From JBBDNC01 sp040877875 (GTDB taxonomy: Bacteria; Bacteroidota; Rhodothermia; Balneolales; Balneolaceae), in assembly GCA_040877875.1 (NCBI GenBank), contig JBBDNC010000095.1, forward strand, positions 1 through 23,265: DNA of 23,265 nt, given 5' to 3'. This document shows, piece by piece, positions 1-6,713 of the stretch; positions within the stretch are counted from its first letter, which is position 1; each line of letters begins with the position of its first letter. The notes beneath the pieces are model-generated. The model did no database searches and was not told where the DNA came from. It saw nothing but the letters and a program-made list of their open reading frames with translations. The position numbers were made by a program, and so were the translations under genes.

Positions 1-690
1 GCGTCCCAGGCAGAAGATCAGTTTGGGCTGGATGATATCTATCTGCCGCATCAGGTAAGGGAGGCTTTTCTGCCGCTCCTCGGGTTTTGGGTCCCGGTTT
101 TTTGGGGGACGATGTTTTAAAATATTTGCGATGTAAATATCATCTCTCTGGAAACGGATGGCTTCAAGTATTTTGTTCAGAAGTTTTCCCGCTTTTCCGA
201 CAAACGGTTCACCCTGTTGATCTTCATAATAGCCGGGAGCTTCCCCGATCAATATCAGATCGGCATTTGGATTCCCAACTCCGAAAACAAGATTTGTTCC
301 CTCCAGATCGGTTTTTAGATCCTGACTTTTCTCACAAAAAACACGCAACTCTTCCAGAGTTTTGCACGATTTTAGCTGTTCGTCCAAACCGGACGGCTGA
401 CCGGGTTTGAACAGCGAAGGAGAATTGCCGGCGGCGGGTTGAGGAGGACGGCCGGGCGAAGTTCTGTCAGACTCGACAGTTTTTCCGTTTTTTTGGTTTT
501 CGGCATCCTCTGTGGTTTCGGTTTCAAGGCTGCTTTCGTCCGGTGTTGTATCCGTTCCGGAATGACCCGGTTGCAGAGTGGAACCTGTCATACTCCTGTG
601 GAGAGCGGGATTCCAGTCTCCATACAACTCCCGTTCGTCTTTCAGAAAGCGGATCAATTCCTCCAAAACCTGTTCTTTCTTCTCGCTCAT
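1..690 (-). CDS. Uracil-DNA glycosylase, family 4-like (partial, 3' end outside window)
   Basis: This gene begins with ATG at 690 and stays open for 230 codons to the left edge, so its C-terminal end is missing. The product should remove uracil from DNA as the first step of base excision repair. The first 105 or so residues are a charged, low-complexity Ser/Thr/Pro-rich region. The catalytic domain then starts with a GNPNADLILIGEAPG motif (about 139-153), followed by YYEDQQGEPFVGKAGKLL, IYIANILKHRPP and the start of the LIFCLGR strand; all are family 4 hallmarks. The four Fe-S cysteines expected of family 4 are mostly absent: one Cys remains at 119, with Ser122, His193 and Ser209 at the other three positions. 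AGG lies a few bases before the ATG. The start overlaps, by ATGA, the stop of a 15-codon reading frame that leaves the neighbouring inverted repeat. The family call is firm; cluster loss is inferred from motif alignment by eye. Confidence 0.88.
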   Translation of the reverse strand, partial: MSEKKEQVLEELIRFLKDERELYGDWNPALHRSMTGSTLQPGHSGTDTTPDESSLETETTEDAENQKNGKTVESDRTSPGRPPQPAAGNSPSLFKPGQPSGLDEQLKSCKTLEELRVFCEKSQDLKTDLEGTNLVFGVGNPNADLILIGEAPGYYEDQQGEPFVGKAGKLLNKILEAIRFQRDDIYIANILKHRPPKNRDPKPEERQKSLPYLMRQIDIIQPKLIFCLGR

Positions 691-727
691 AAGCCTGCCA
701 GGGATGCGATGATTTTTTCTTCTTCTC

Positions 728-887
728 GTGTCATGTCAACCATACTCTTGCGGGGCCAAGCCTCGATCTTTTATCGTCTGGCTTCTTTAAAAAACAGCCA
801 CGTAGCTATGGCTATGCACCGGTTTTTTGCATTGCCAGACGGTAAAATCTCTTCGACTTACCCCACATCGCATGGTTGACATGACAC
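728..887. repeat. 160-bp nested inverted repeat, MITE-like element
   Basis: The two ends are a perfect 16-bp inverted repeat: GTGTCATGTCAACCAT at 728-743 against its reverse complement at 872-887. Inside are further nested pairings: 769-782 with 834-847 (13 of 14 Watson-Crick plus one T-G), 789-795 with 822-828 (AAAAAAC/GTTTTTT) and 796-800 with 809-813 (AGCCA/TGGCT), leaving an 8-base loop. Nearly the whole element can fold into one long hairpin. It holds no credible gene. Size and terminal repeats fit a miniature inverted-repeat transposable element, but I see no clear target-site duplication (left flank ends in CTC, right flank starts with TAG) and no second copy in this window. An RNA structure in the mtaB-glycosylase transcript is the alternative. 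Confidence 0.7.
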
Positions 888-2186
888 TAGAATCTTTTGA
901 TCGATTTTGCCAAATATAAAATCTTCTTTGGCCTTTTTACCAAGTTCAGCCGGGACAATACGGTTTTCCAGGGCGGGGGTGAACGGTACGGCAACCCGGA
1001 CATAATTATCAGTCCATCCCTGGATAAACCCGTTTTTATTTTCGCTTTCAAATAGAACCGGCCGTACCTGCCCGGTGAACCGGGTATCGAAATTGTATCG
1101 TTTTTTGGCTGATAGCCGTCGGAGCTTGTGAGTTCGTTTTTTTCGCTCGGGGACCGGAATAACCGGTTGAATATTCAGGGCATGTGTGTCAGGGCGCTCC
1201 GAGAATGTGAACACATGAAGATAGGAGATATCCAGGCTTTCGATGAACTCGAAGGACTCATTGAATAACTCCTCCGTTTCGCCCGGGTGACCTGTGATGA
1301 CATCGACTCCGATGCATGCATCGGGCAGCATTTTCCGAATAAATTCAACCCGGTCCCTGTAGAGTGCGGATGGATACCGGCGCCTCATAAGCCCCAGCAT
1401 TTTATCGCTTCCGCTTTGAAGCGGCATGTGAAAGTGAGGTTGGATTTTTTCAGAATCTGCTGCAAACCGGATAATATCTTCGTGCAAGAGATTGGGTTCA
1501 ACCGAAGAAGTACGGATTCTCTCCAGTCTTTTTATCTTATTCAGTTCCTTTAAAAGCTCGAAGAAGTTTTCATCACGGCCTCTGCCAAAATCTCCGGCAT
1601 TTACGCCGGTTATGACAATCTCCCTGAATCCCTCTTCCACCAGTTGATGTGCATTACGAATCACAGTTTCAATTTTCGGACTACGGCTTTGTCCACGGGC
1701 AAGTGGAATCGTACAGAAGGAACAGTTGTAACTGCATCCATCCTGAACCTTCAGAAAAGCGCGGGTTCGATCGTCCGATGAAAAAGCGTTATGGAATTCC
1801 ACAGCTTCATTTACATCACTGTTGTAAATGAGGGTCTTTTCCTGTTTAACAAACTCATCAAACAAATCCAGAAGCTGGAATTTATTTTTAGCTCCTAAAA
1901 CTACATCCACCCCGTCAATTTCAGCAATCTCTTCCGGTTCCAGTTGAGCATAACAACCGACAACGGCAATAAATGCGTCCGGATTCCTTCGTCGTGCACG
2001 CCGGACGGTTTTCCGGCAGGCGCTGTTGGCGTTATTTGTAACCGAACAGGTATTAATGATATAGATATCGGCATCGCTGTCAAATTCCGTAACTTCATAT
2101 CCTTCATTCATAAAATCCCGCTTGATCTGGGAAGTTTCGGAAAAATTGAGTTTACATCCGAGGGTATCAAAGGCAACTTTTTTCAT
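858..2186 (-). CDS. mtaB: tRNA (N6-threonylcarbamoyladenosine(37)-C2)-methylthiotransferase
   Basis: MtaB is a radical SAM enzyme that adds a methylthio group to t6A at position 37 of tRNAs reading ANN codons. The N-terminal MTTase domain has the three cluster-binding cysteines at 11 (FDTLGCKLN), 47 (INTCSVTN) and 78 (VVGCYA). The radical SAM triad CSYNCSFC is at 151-158, followed by IPLARGQSRS and, later, HMPLQSGSDKMLGLMRRRY and GVDVITGHPGE. A TRAM-like region ends the protein, and 442 residues is normal length. DTLGCKLN and the triad context favour MtaB over MiaB and RimO. It starts with ATG 42 bp after the secreted DUF1080 gene on the same strand. The last nine codons (V-S-C-Q-P-C-D-V-G) and the stop lie inside the inverted repeat at 728-887, so the natural C-terminus has probably been replaced. 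The core domains are intact and activity is likely preserved. Confidence 0.94.
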   Translation of the reverse strand: MKKVAFDTLGCKLNFSETSQIKRDFMNEGYEVTEFDSDADIYIINTCSVTNNANSACRKTVRRARRRNPDAFIAVVGCYAQLEPEEIAEIDGVDVVLGAKNKFQLLDLFDEFVKQEKTLIYNSDVNEAVEFHNAFSSDDRTRAFLKVQDGCSYNCSFCTIPLARGQSRSPKIETVIRNAHQLVEEGFREIVITGVNAGDFGRGRDENFFELLKELNKIKRLERIRTSSVEPNLLHEDIIRFAADSEKIQPHFHMPLQSGSDKMLGLMRRRYPSALYRDRVEFIRKMLPDACIGVDVITGHPGETEELFNESFEFIESLDISYLHVFTFSERPDTHALNIQPVIPVPERKKRTHKLRRLSAKKRYNFDTRFTGQVRPVLFESENKNGFIQGWTDNYVRVAVPFTPALENRIVPAELGKKAKEDFIFGKIDQKILVSCQPCDVG

Positions 2187-2228
2187 GAGTGAATGCTTTT
2201 CAGCTCATTTGTCCGTTTGTATTCTAAT

Positions 2229-3071
2229 CTATTCATATTCACATTTGGCAGCGTGATGTTTTACATAATAGGATTTGTAATTCAATGCCTCTTCATCCAT
2301 ACATCCTTCAAGGTTCAATACTTTTACAGACCGTATATCGGCCGGATGACTTTCGGCCTGAAGTGCAAAATGTCCACCGCTGATTCGCTGTCCCCGGTCG
2401 AGTTGCGGACGGCTGTATTCGAATACCACTTCGCCGTTCAGGATATGTTGAATGAAAGAACTGCCATGGGCCACCAGTTCGGCTGTGACCCATTGGTCGC
2501 CATGAAACGTGGGTCCGCCGGAATTGATGCAGTGTTGGGTAATCAGTTCCCCGTCGATGACCACATGCGTTCCCGGAGTACATATATTGCCGTTCGATCG
2601 ATCGTTTTCACCGTCTCCCCCCAAAAGCTGAAATTCAATGGAGTCCGGGAAATCCTGATCCAGTTCCATGCTTTCGGCTGATTGGGCGTGAAACATGATA
2701 CCATTATTTCTGAATGCCCATCCCGGTCCGTCGGGAGCCTGTTCTCCAACAAAACGGTACTCTACTTGAAGTCGGTAATAGGAATAGGGTTCTTCATAAA
2801 AAATGTGTCCGAATTGACCTGTAAAGCTTTCATATTCATCATATCGTACTTTCATCAGGCCGTCTTCCACACGGAAAGTGTTATTATAATTTTCATTCAG
2901 TCCGGCGCCGGTGATTTTGAAATCCCATCCGTCGAGGTTTTCGCCATTAAAAAGTTCAATCCATTCCTCGCGGTCCGGGTCCGTTTGGGCATGGGAGGGG
3001 GTCCACGTAAAACAGCTCAGAAAGATGGCGGGAAGAAGAGTGCCGAATAGAAGAAATCGTTTTAGTTTCAT
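2229..3071 (-). CDS. Secreted DUF1080 (3-keto-disaccharide hydrolase family) protein with C-terminal Cys motif
   Basis: This 280-residue exported protein has a hydrophobic N-terminus (about 4-20). A possible lipobox Cys lies at 20 and a possible signal peptidase I site at SHA-Q near 29, so anchored and soluble forms are both possible. The concanavalin-like DUF1080 fold is shown by IELFNGENLDGWDF near 38-51, the NNGIMFHAQS strand, DSIEFQLLGGDG and the late LNGEVVFEY strand. Members of this Pfam family (PF06439) cleave 3-keto-glycosides or occur in sugar-degradation loci; the substrate here is unknown. The last 25 or so residues start with EGCMDEEALNYK and end in KCEYE. They resemble the GC-D-A-NY...C-Y units often found at the ends of Bacteroidota surface proteins. 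It lies between purE (138 bp upstream) and mtaB (42 bp downstream), away from the other two DUF1080 genes in this window. Confidence 0.85.
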   Translation of the reverse strand: MKLKRFLLFGTLLPAIFLSCFTWTPSHAQTDPDREEWIELFNGENLDGWDFKITGAGLNENYNNTFRVEDGLMKVRYDEYESFTGQFGHIFYEEPYSYYRLQVEYRFVGEQAPDGPGWAFRNNGIMFHAQSAESMELDQDFPDSIEFQLLGGDGENDRSNGNICTPGTHVVIDGELITQHCINSGGPTFHGDQWVTAELVAHGSSFIQHILNGEVVFEYSRPQLDRGQRISGGHFALQAESHPADIRSVKVLNLEGCMDEEALNYKSYYVKHHAAKCEYE

Positions 3072-3209
3072 GAAATTTGAATTGTAGGTTGAAGATTAAT
3101 TAAATATCGAGTCAGATGGACTCCGAAACGACCCTGTGATAAAACGAATGTTCAAAGGGCAAAGGGTTCTGTAAATCACTTTTCTAATGGCAGGCTCCTT
3201 TAGAAAAAT

Positions 3210-3698
3210 TCAAGTCAGGTTTTTGGTTTTTTCTTTTGATTCTTTAGCCATTTTTTCCTGATAGGAAGCCAGGCTTTTTGCGATAGACTGGTCGTTGACG
3301 CCAAGGATTCGAAGGGCGAGCAAGCTTGCATTTTTGGCTTTCCCAATAGCTACGGTGGCGACCGGCACACCGTTTGGCATTTGAACGATTGAATAGAGAC
3401 TGTCAATTCCCCCCAGGGCGCTGGTTTTCACCGGAACACCAATGACCGGCAGGGTGGTATAGCTCGCTAACATCCCCGGGAGGTGGGCAGCTCCGCCGGC
3501 ACCTGCAATGATGACTTTCAGGCCTCGTTCCCGGGCTGATTTTCCGTATTCGGCCATCACATCCGGCGTACGGTGGGCGGAAACGACTTGCTTTTCAAAT
3601 GGAATCCCGAAATCCTCCAGGATTTTCGCAGCTTCCTTCATCGTTGACCAGTCACTGTCGCTTCCCATGACCAGCCCGATCTCTGGGGGGTTCTTCAT
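3210..3698 (-). CDS. purE: N5-carboxyaminoimidazole ribonucleotide mutase (PurE, class I)
   Basis: PurE catalyses the mutase step that converts N5-CAIR to CAIR in purine biosynthesis. The 162-residue length is typical of class I. The N-terminal VMGSDSDWSTM (about 10-20), the VVSAHRTPD loop with the active-site His (about 38-46), IIAGAGGAAHLPGM (about 64-77) and PVIGVPV followed by SALGGIDSLYSIVQMP are all conserved family motifs. The C-terminus is a Lys/Glu-rich tail. The usual partner purK, which makes the substrate, is not next to it. The gene follows lptG by 116 bp and precedes a DUF1080 gene on the same strand; neither neighbour is functionally related. Confidence 0.97.
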   Translation of the reverse strand: MKNPPEIGLVMGSDSDWSTMKEAAKILEDFGIPFEKQVVSAHRTPDVMAEYGKSARERGLKVIIAGAGGAAHLPGMLASYTTLPVIGVPVKTSALGGIDSLYSIVQMPNGVPVATVAIGKAKNASLLALRILGVNDQSIAKSLASYQEKMAKESKEKTKNLT

Positions 3699-3814
3699 AT
3701 TGATTACGATTTATTTACGGATGGCTACAAGCACGATAGAATCTATGAAATCAAACAGGAAGAGAAAAACAGAAAGTGTAAAAGTGTATTGCATCGCACT
3801 TAACCGTTTGCCGG

Positions 3815-4894
3815 CTATTTTTTGGTAGCAATCAGAAGCCCGATTCCCACCAGCATAAAAAAGGTATGGGGCAGTGCTACAGCAAGAAACGGGTCGATCG
3901 TTCCGGCGGCCCCGAACGGTTCAAATACTTTCATAAAGACCAGATATACAAAACTGACCACAAGGCCGGCAGCGATGTAAAATCCTTTTCCTCCCTTCCG
4001 GCGTTCCGAAGCCAGTGCAAACCCGATAAGCGTAACAATGACGATCGACAACGGGTAGGCAAGCCTGCTATAAAACTGGACCAATGGCAAATTAATATCC
4101 CCCGCGCCAATCCGGCGAATCGATGCAATGTAAGAAGCGGCTTCCGGGTAGGTGAGTTGATAGATATCACTCGAACGCCGAGCAAGATCCTGGGGCTGAA
4201 TATTCATATCATAATTCACCTCCCGTTCAGATCGGTCTTTAAATCCGGTTTCATTGAAGATCCGTTCCTTGAACCCGGTCAGCTTCCAGGTATCCAGGGA
4301 ATCAACCCATTCCATACGTCCTGCCGTAATCACCCGCGAGATGATCTCTCCGTCAAATTCTATCAGGGTGGCTTGGTATCCGAGATTGGAAACCGACTCA
4401 AAATGAGAAATATTGAGAACCATATTGGGTGCTTCCTGCCTGTAGAGCATATCATCGTCAATCGAATCACTTCGTTTATTCAAATATTGACGCTCAAAGG
4501 CAATTCTATCGGCATTGGATTGAGGAATGATATAGGCATCGAGATAACTGATGATCCCGGCCAGAACCAGGGCAAAGAAAAGAAAGGGGAGAGCCAGCCG
4601 GTAAAGACTGACTCCTGCGGCTTTGATCGAGACGATTTCCAGTCGTTCGGTCATCTGACCGGTCAGATACAGGCAGGCGACGAAAATAGCGAGGGGACTG
4701 ACCAATCGGAGCATCTCCGGTATGAAATTTATGTAGTAGTCAAACCAGATTTGCGTAACCGTGGCCCCCCGATCCGTAAAATCATCACTGTTTTCAGAAA
4801 AATCGATCAGTATATAAATGACGATCAGGGCAAACAGGACGAAAAAAGTCAGGGAGAACAACCGCTTGATAATGTGCCGGTCCATTTTATTCAT
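3815..4894 (-). CDS. lptG: LptG-type LPS export permease (YjgP/YjgQ family)
   Basis: This is the second of two YjgP/YjgQ permeases that form the membrane part of the LptB2FG transporter, which extracts lipopolysaccharide from the inner membrane for delivery to the outer membrane. The 359-residue protein has the family layout: three membrane helices in the first 120 or so residues, a periplasmic beta-jellyroll domain, and three helices in the last 90. MTERLEIVSIKAAGVSLYRL (after TM2) is the cytoplasmic coupling-helix region that contacts LptB. PLVQFYSRLAYPLSIVIVTLIG opens the C-terminal bundle. The ATG overlaps the stop of the upstream permease as ATGA, so the two are translationally coupled. 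The F/G assignment rests on gene order and on the coupling-helix sequence. The cytoplasmic ATPase LptB is not in the window. Confidence 0.85.
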   Translation of the reverse strand: MNKMDRHIIKRLFSLTFFVLFALIVIYILIDFSENSDDFTDRGATVTQIWFDYYINFIPEMLRLVSPLAIFVACLYLTGQMTERLEIVSIKAAGVSLYRLALPFLFFALVLAGIISYLDAYIIPQSNADRIAFERQYLNKRSDSIDDDMLYRQEAPNMVLNISHFESVSNLGYQATLIEFDGEIISRVITAGRMEWVDSLDTWKLTGFKERIFNETGFKDRSEREVNYDMNIQPQDLARRSSDIYQLTYPEAASYIASIRRIGAGDINLPLVQFYSRLAYPLSIVIVTLIGFALASERRKGGKGFYIAAGLVVSFVYLVFMKVFEPFGAAGTIDPFLAVALPHTFFMLVGIGLLIATKK

Positions 4895-6297
4895 GAGCGC
4901 TTCAGAAGTCTGGTAATTTTAAAAGACGTACTGATGTGAAGAATCATGAGAATTCCGGCCAGTCCCAGGAAAAAATTGATTCCCCACATGCCGAAAAACG
5001 GGCTGATGATCAGCCGGTCAGCCCATTTTTCACCCTGTATAATTGCAATAAAGTAGAATGTAAGGAGAACCAGGCCTACAATTGCAGCAAACCCTATATT
5101 CCCTTTACGTGTCATCATTCCGATCGGAGCTCCCAGGAGAACAAAAATGATACAGGCGAACGGAATAGCCAGTTTTTTATGGACTTCAACTGTAAATTCG
5201 GCAACTCTGGATGTCCTCCAGTTCAGGTTGGATGCCAGGTTATCAACACTTGAGCGGTAACTGCTCAGCCGGGAGATGGTCTGATTGATCAATATCGTCT
5301 GTTGTTCGGGAAATGGCACCTGGTTCAGGGTTTCGATCGATGAATGATAGACCTGTACCGTATCTTCAGCATTCTCAATTTCAGGAACAAAGCTTCGATG
5401 ATAACTGTCAGCTTCTATATTGCGAAAATCTCCATGATTGCTTAAAAAAGACTGGATCTCTTTCTGCATTTCGCTTTCAAGCGTGTCTATATAGGCAAGC
5501 ATTGCCTGGGCACGCATCGTTCGGTCATTTCTGTTTCGTTCTTCAGGGTTGGAGCGTGTAAAAGCAAGCTCCGAAAGGTCGAAAGTAATCCGGTAGCGAT
5601 TGAATTCAGACATTTCAATATCGCGCCCCCCCCGGCTGCCTGGCATGTTACGCATGATGGATCCGTCTTCGAGAAATAATGAGAGAGTATGTTCATTTGG
5701 AGTCACAAGCAGGCCTTTCCTGGCTTTGATAAATGCGCGTTGCCGTTCCTTGGATTCTTCCTGGAATAGAGTAACATCGTACAAGGAGTCGGTTTCAGCG
5801 GGAATTTCTTTCACCAGGAATGTATATCCCTCGATTCCGTCGTAAAACACTCCGGGCTGCAAGTCGAACCCGGGTTTTTTCATTCGGATATCAAGAAACA
5901 GAGAACGGGCTTTGTGATTGGATTCCGGGAGGATTTCATTGGAGAAATAAGCCAGGCCTAAAAACAGGATGCAGGAAGTGATGACAACCGGTTTGAGCAG
6001 TTGAATCGGGTTTACCCCGGCTGCTTTGACTGCGGTTAGTTCATTCCATTCTGAAAACTGGCCAAATGCCATTAACGTGGAAACGAGGACGGCCATTGGG
6101 GCTGCCAATACCACCATGTAAGCGAGGTTGTTGAGGATCAGCTCGAGAACGATCATGAAATCCAGTCCTTTCCCAACCAGCTTGTCAACATGCTGGATCA
6201 GGAACATCATAAGCAGAATAAACATAACCGTAAAGAAACAGAACAGGAACGGCCCGATATGCTTTTTTAAAAGATCCCTTTGAATCTGGTTAAACAT
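4891..6297 (-). CDS. lptF: LptF-type LPS export permease (YjgP/YjgQ family)
   Basis: This is the first permease of the coupled pair and a likely partner of the following LptG in LptB2FG-driven LPS export. At 468 residues it is longer than the proteobacterial protein; the extra length is in the periplasmic region between TM3 and TM4 (about 255-370), which is charged and helix-forming, as often seen in Bacteroidota. GQFSEWNELTAVKAAGVNP (near 80-98) is the coupling-helix region, and EVHKKLAIPFACIIFVLLGAP (from about 371) opens the C-terminal helices. The ATG at 6297 is used because the hydrophobic TM1 follows shortly. A TAnnTTTG-type box lies about 50 bp upstream. A run of eight C on the plus strand (5626-5633) encodes part of a Gly-Gly pair and could slip. 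Confidence 0.88.
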   Translation of the reverse strand: MFNQIQRDLLKKHIGPFLFCFFTVMFILLMMFLIQHVDKLVGKGLDFMIVLELILNNLAYMVVLAAPMAVLVSTLMAFGQFSEWNELTAVKAAGVNPIQLLKPVVITSCILFLGLAYFSNEILPESNHKARSLFLDIRMKKPGFDLQPGVFYDGIEGYTFLVKEIPAETDSLYDVTLFQEESKERQRAFIKARKGLLVTPNEHTLSLFLEDGSIMRNMPGSRGGRDIEMSEFNRYRITFDLSELAFTRSNPEERNRNDRTMRAQAMLAYIDTLESEMQKEIQSFLSNHGDFRNIEADSYHRSFVPEIENAEDTVQVYHSSIETLNQVPFPEQQTILINQTISRLSSYRSSVDNLASNLNWRTSRVAEFTVEVHKKLAIPFACIIFVLLGAPIGMMTRKGNIGFAAIVGLVLLTFYFIAIIQGEKWADRLIISPFFGMWGINFFLGLAGILMILHISTSFKITRLLKRS

Positions 6298-6346
6298 TCT
6301 TCCGCTTTTAATTTAATTGCTTCTTCAAAATAATAACCTTTCATGG

Positions 6347-6354
6347 CAAAAATA
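6347..6354 (-). promoter_or_regulatory. Candidate Bacteroidota-type -7 box for lptF-lptG
   Basis: On the minus strand this reads TATTTTTG, a match to the Bacteroidota consensus TAnnTTTG. It lies about 50 bases before the lptF ATG. No TTG/TTTG box at the usual distance of about 20 bases is obvious upstream (the nearest TTTG is 28 bases away), so the call rests on one element only. Confidence 0.35.
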
Positions 6355-6684
6355 CGGCGAATTAACAGAAAAAGCGTAGTTTCAAAATTCTGTTTACTTT
6401 CAACATAGATAATATTCTTTTATTATCGGCTTACTTACGGTTTAAAGTCGATTGTTGTGACCCATGGAATAACGTACGACAACCCCGACATCAGGTGGTG
6501 AAGACGACATGAATCCTCAAAAAGTAACGTAAAATATAAAGCTTATCGTCCTATCGTTACGATTTTGTATTGGAGTTTAATCACGAACGGAAATTCAACT
6601 ACCTTTCACCACAGGGTAAAAGACACAAGGCATCTAATTGCAGAGTGCGGCTTGCAGTAAAGAATGATGCAGGGGTAGCAACTC

Positions 6685-6692
6685 TATATTTG
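6685..6692 (+). promoter_or_regulatory. Candidate Bacteroidota-type -7 box for sprA
   Basis: TATATTTG matches TAnnTTTG exactly and ends 21 bases before the ATG at 6714. Transcription starting a few bases downstream would give a very short leader and would exclude the upstream TTG at 6570 as the start. A TTG at 6652-6654 is further away (30 bases) than the usual spacing, so the -33 element is unclear. Confidence 0.45.
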
Positions 6693-6713
6693 TATCAGAT
6701 CAGTACTTGTAAT

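Larger units (their letters stand above)
6298..6713. other. Intergenic region between divergent lptF and sprA
   Basis: This 416-bp stretch is AT-rich on the lptF side and contains no gene I can support. The sprA reading frame stays open upstream to a TTG at 6570, but that extension has no coding character. The region must hold the promoters of both divergent genes; one candidate box for each is listed separately. Confidence 0.6.

Noticed and set aside
439..879. 146-codon plus-strand frame across the glycosylase start and the inverted repeat
   Set aside because: It is antisense to the glycosylase N-terminus and crosses the hairpin element; the product has no recognisable features.
728..887. 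Integron attC site
   Set aside because: The outer ends do not fit the RYYYAAC/GTTRRRY core sites, the element is longer than usual attC sites, and there is no integrase or cassette array.
3866..4939. 357-codon open frame on the plus strand opposite lptG
   Set aside because: It is entirely antisense to a well-supported membrane protein gene; its predicted product has no recognisable domain and has the low-complexity composition expected of a shadow frame.
6570..6713. N-terminal extension of SprA from a TTG start
   Set aside because: The 48 extra codons lack coding character and would bury the signal peptide; a promoter box lies inside them.
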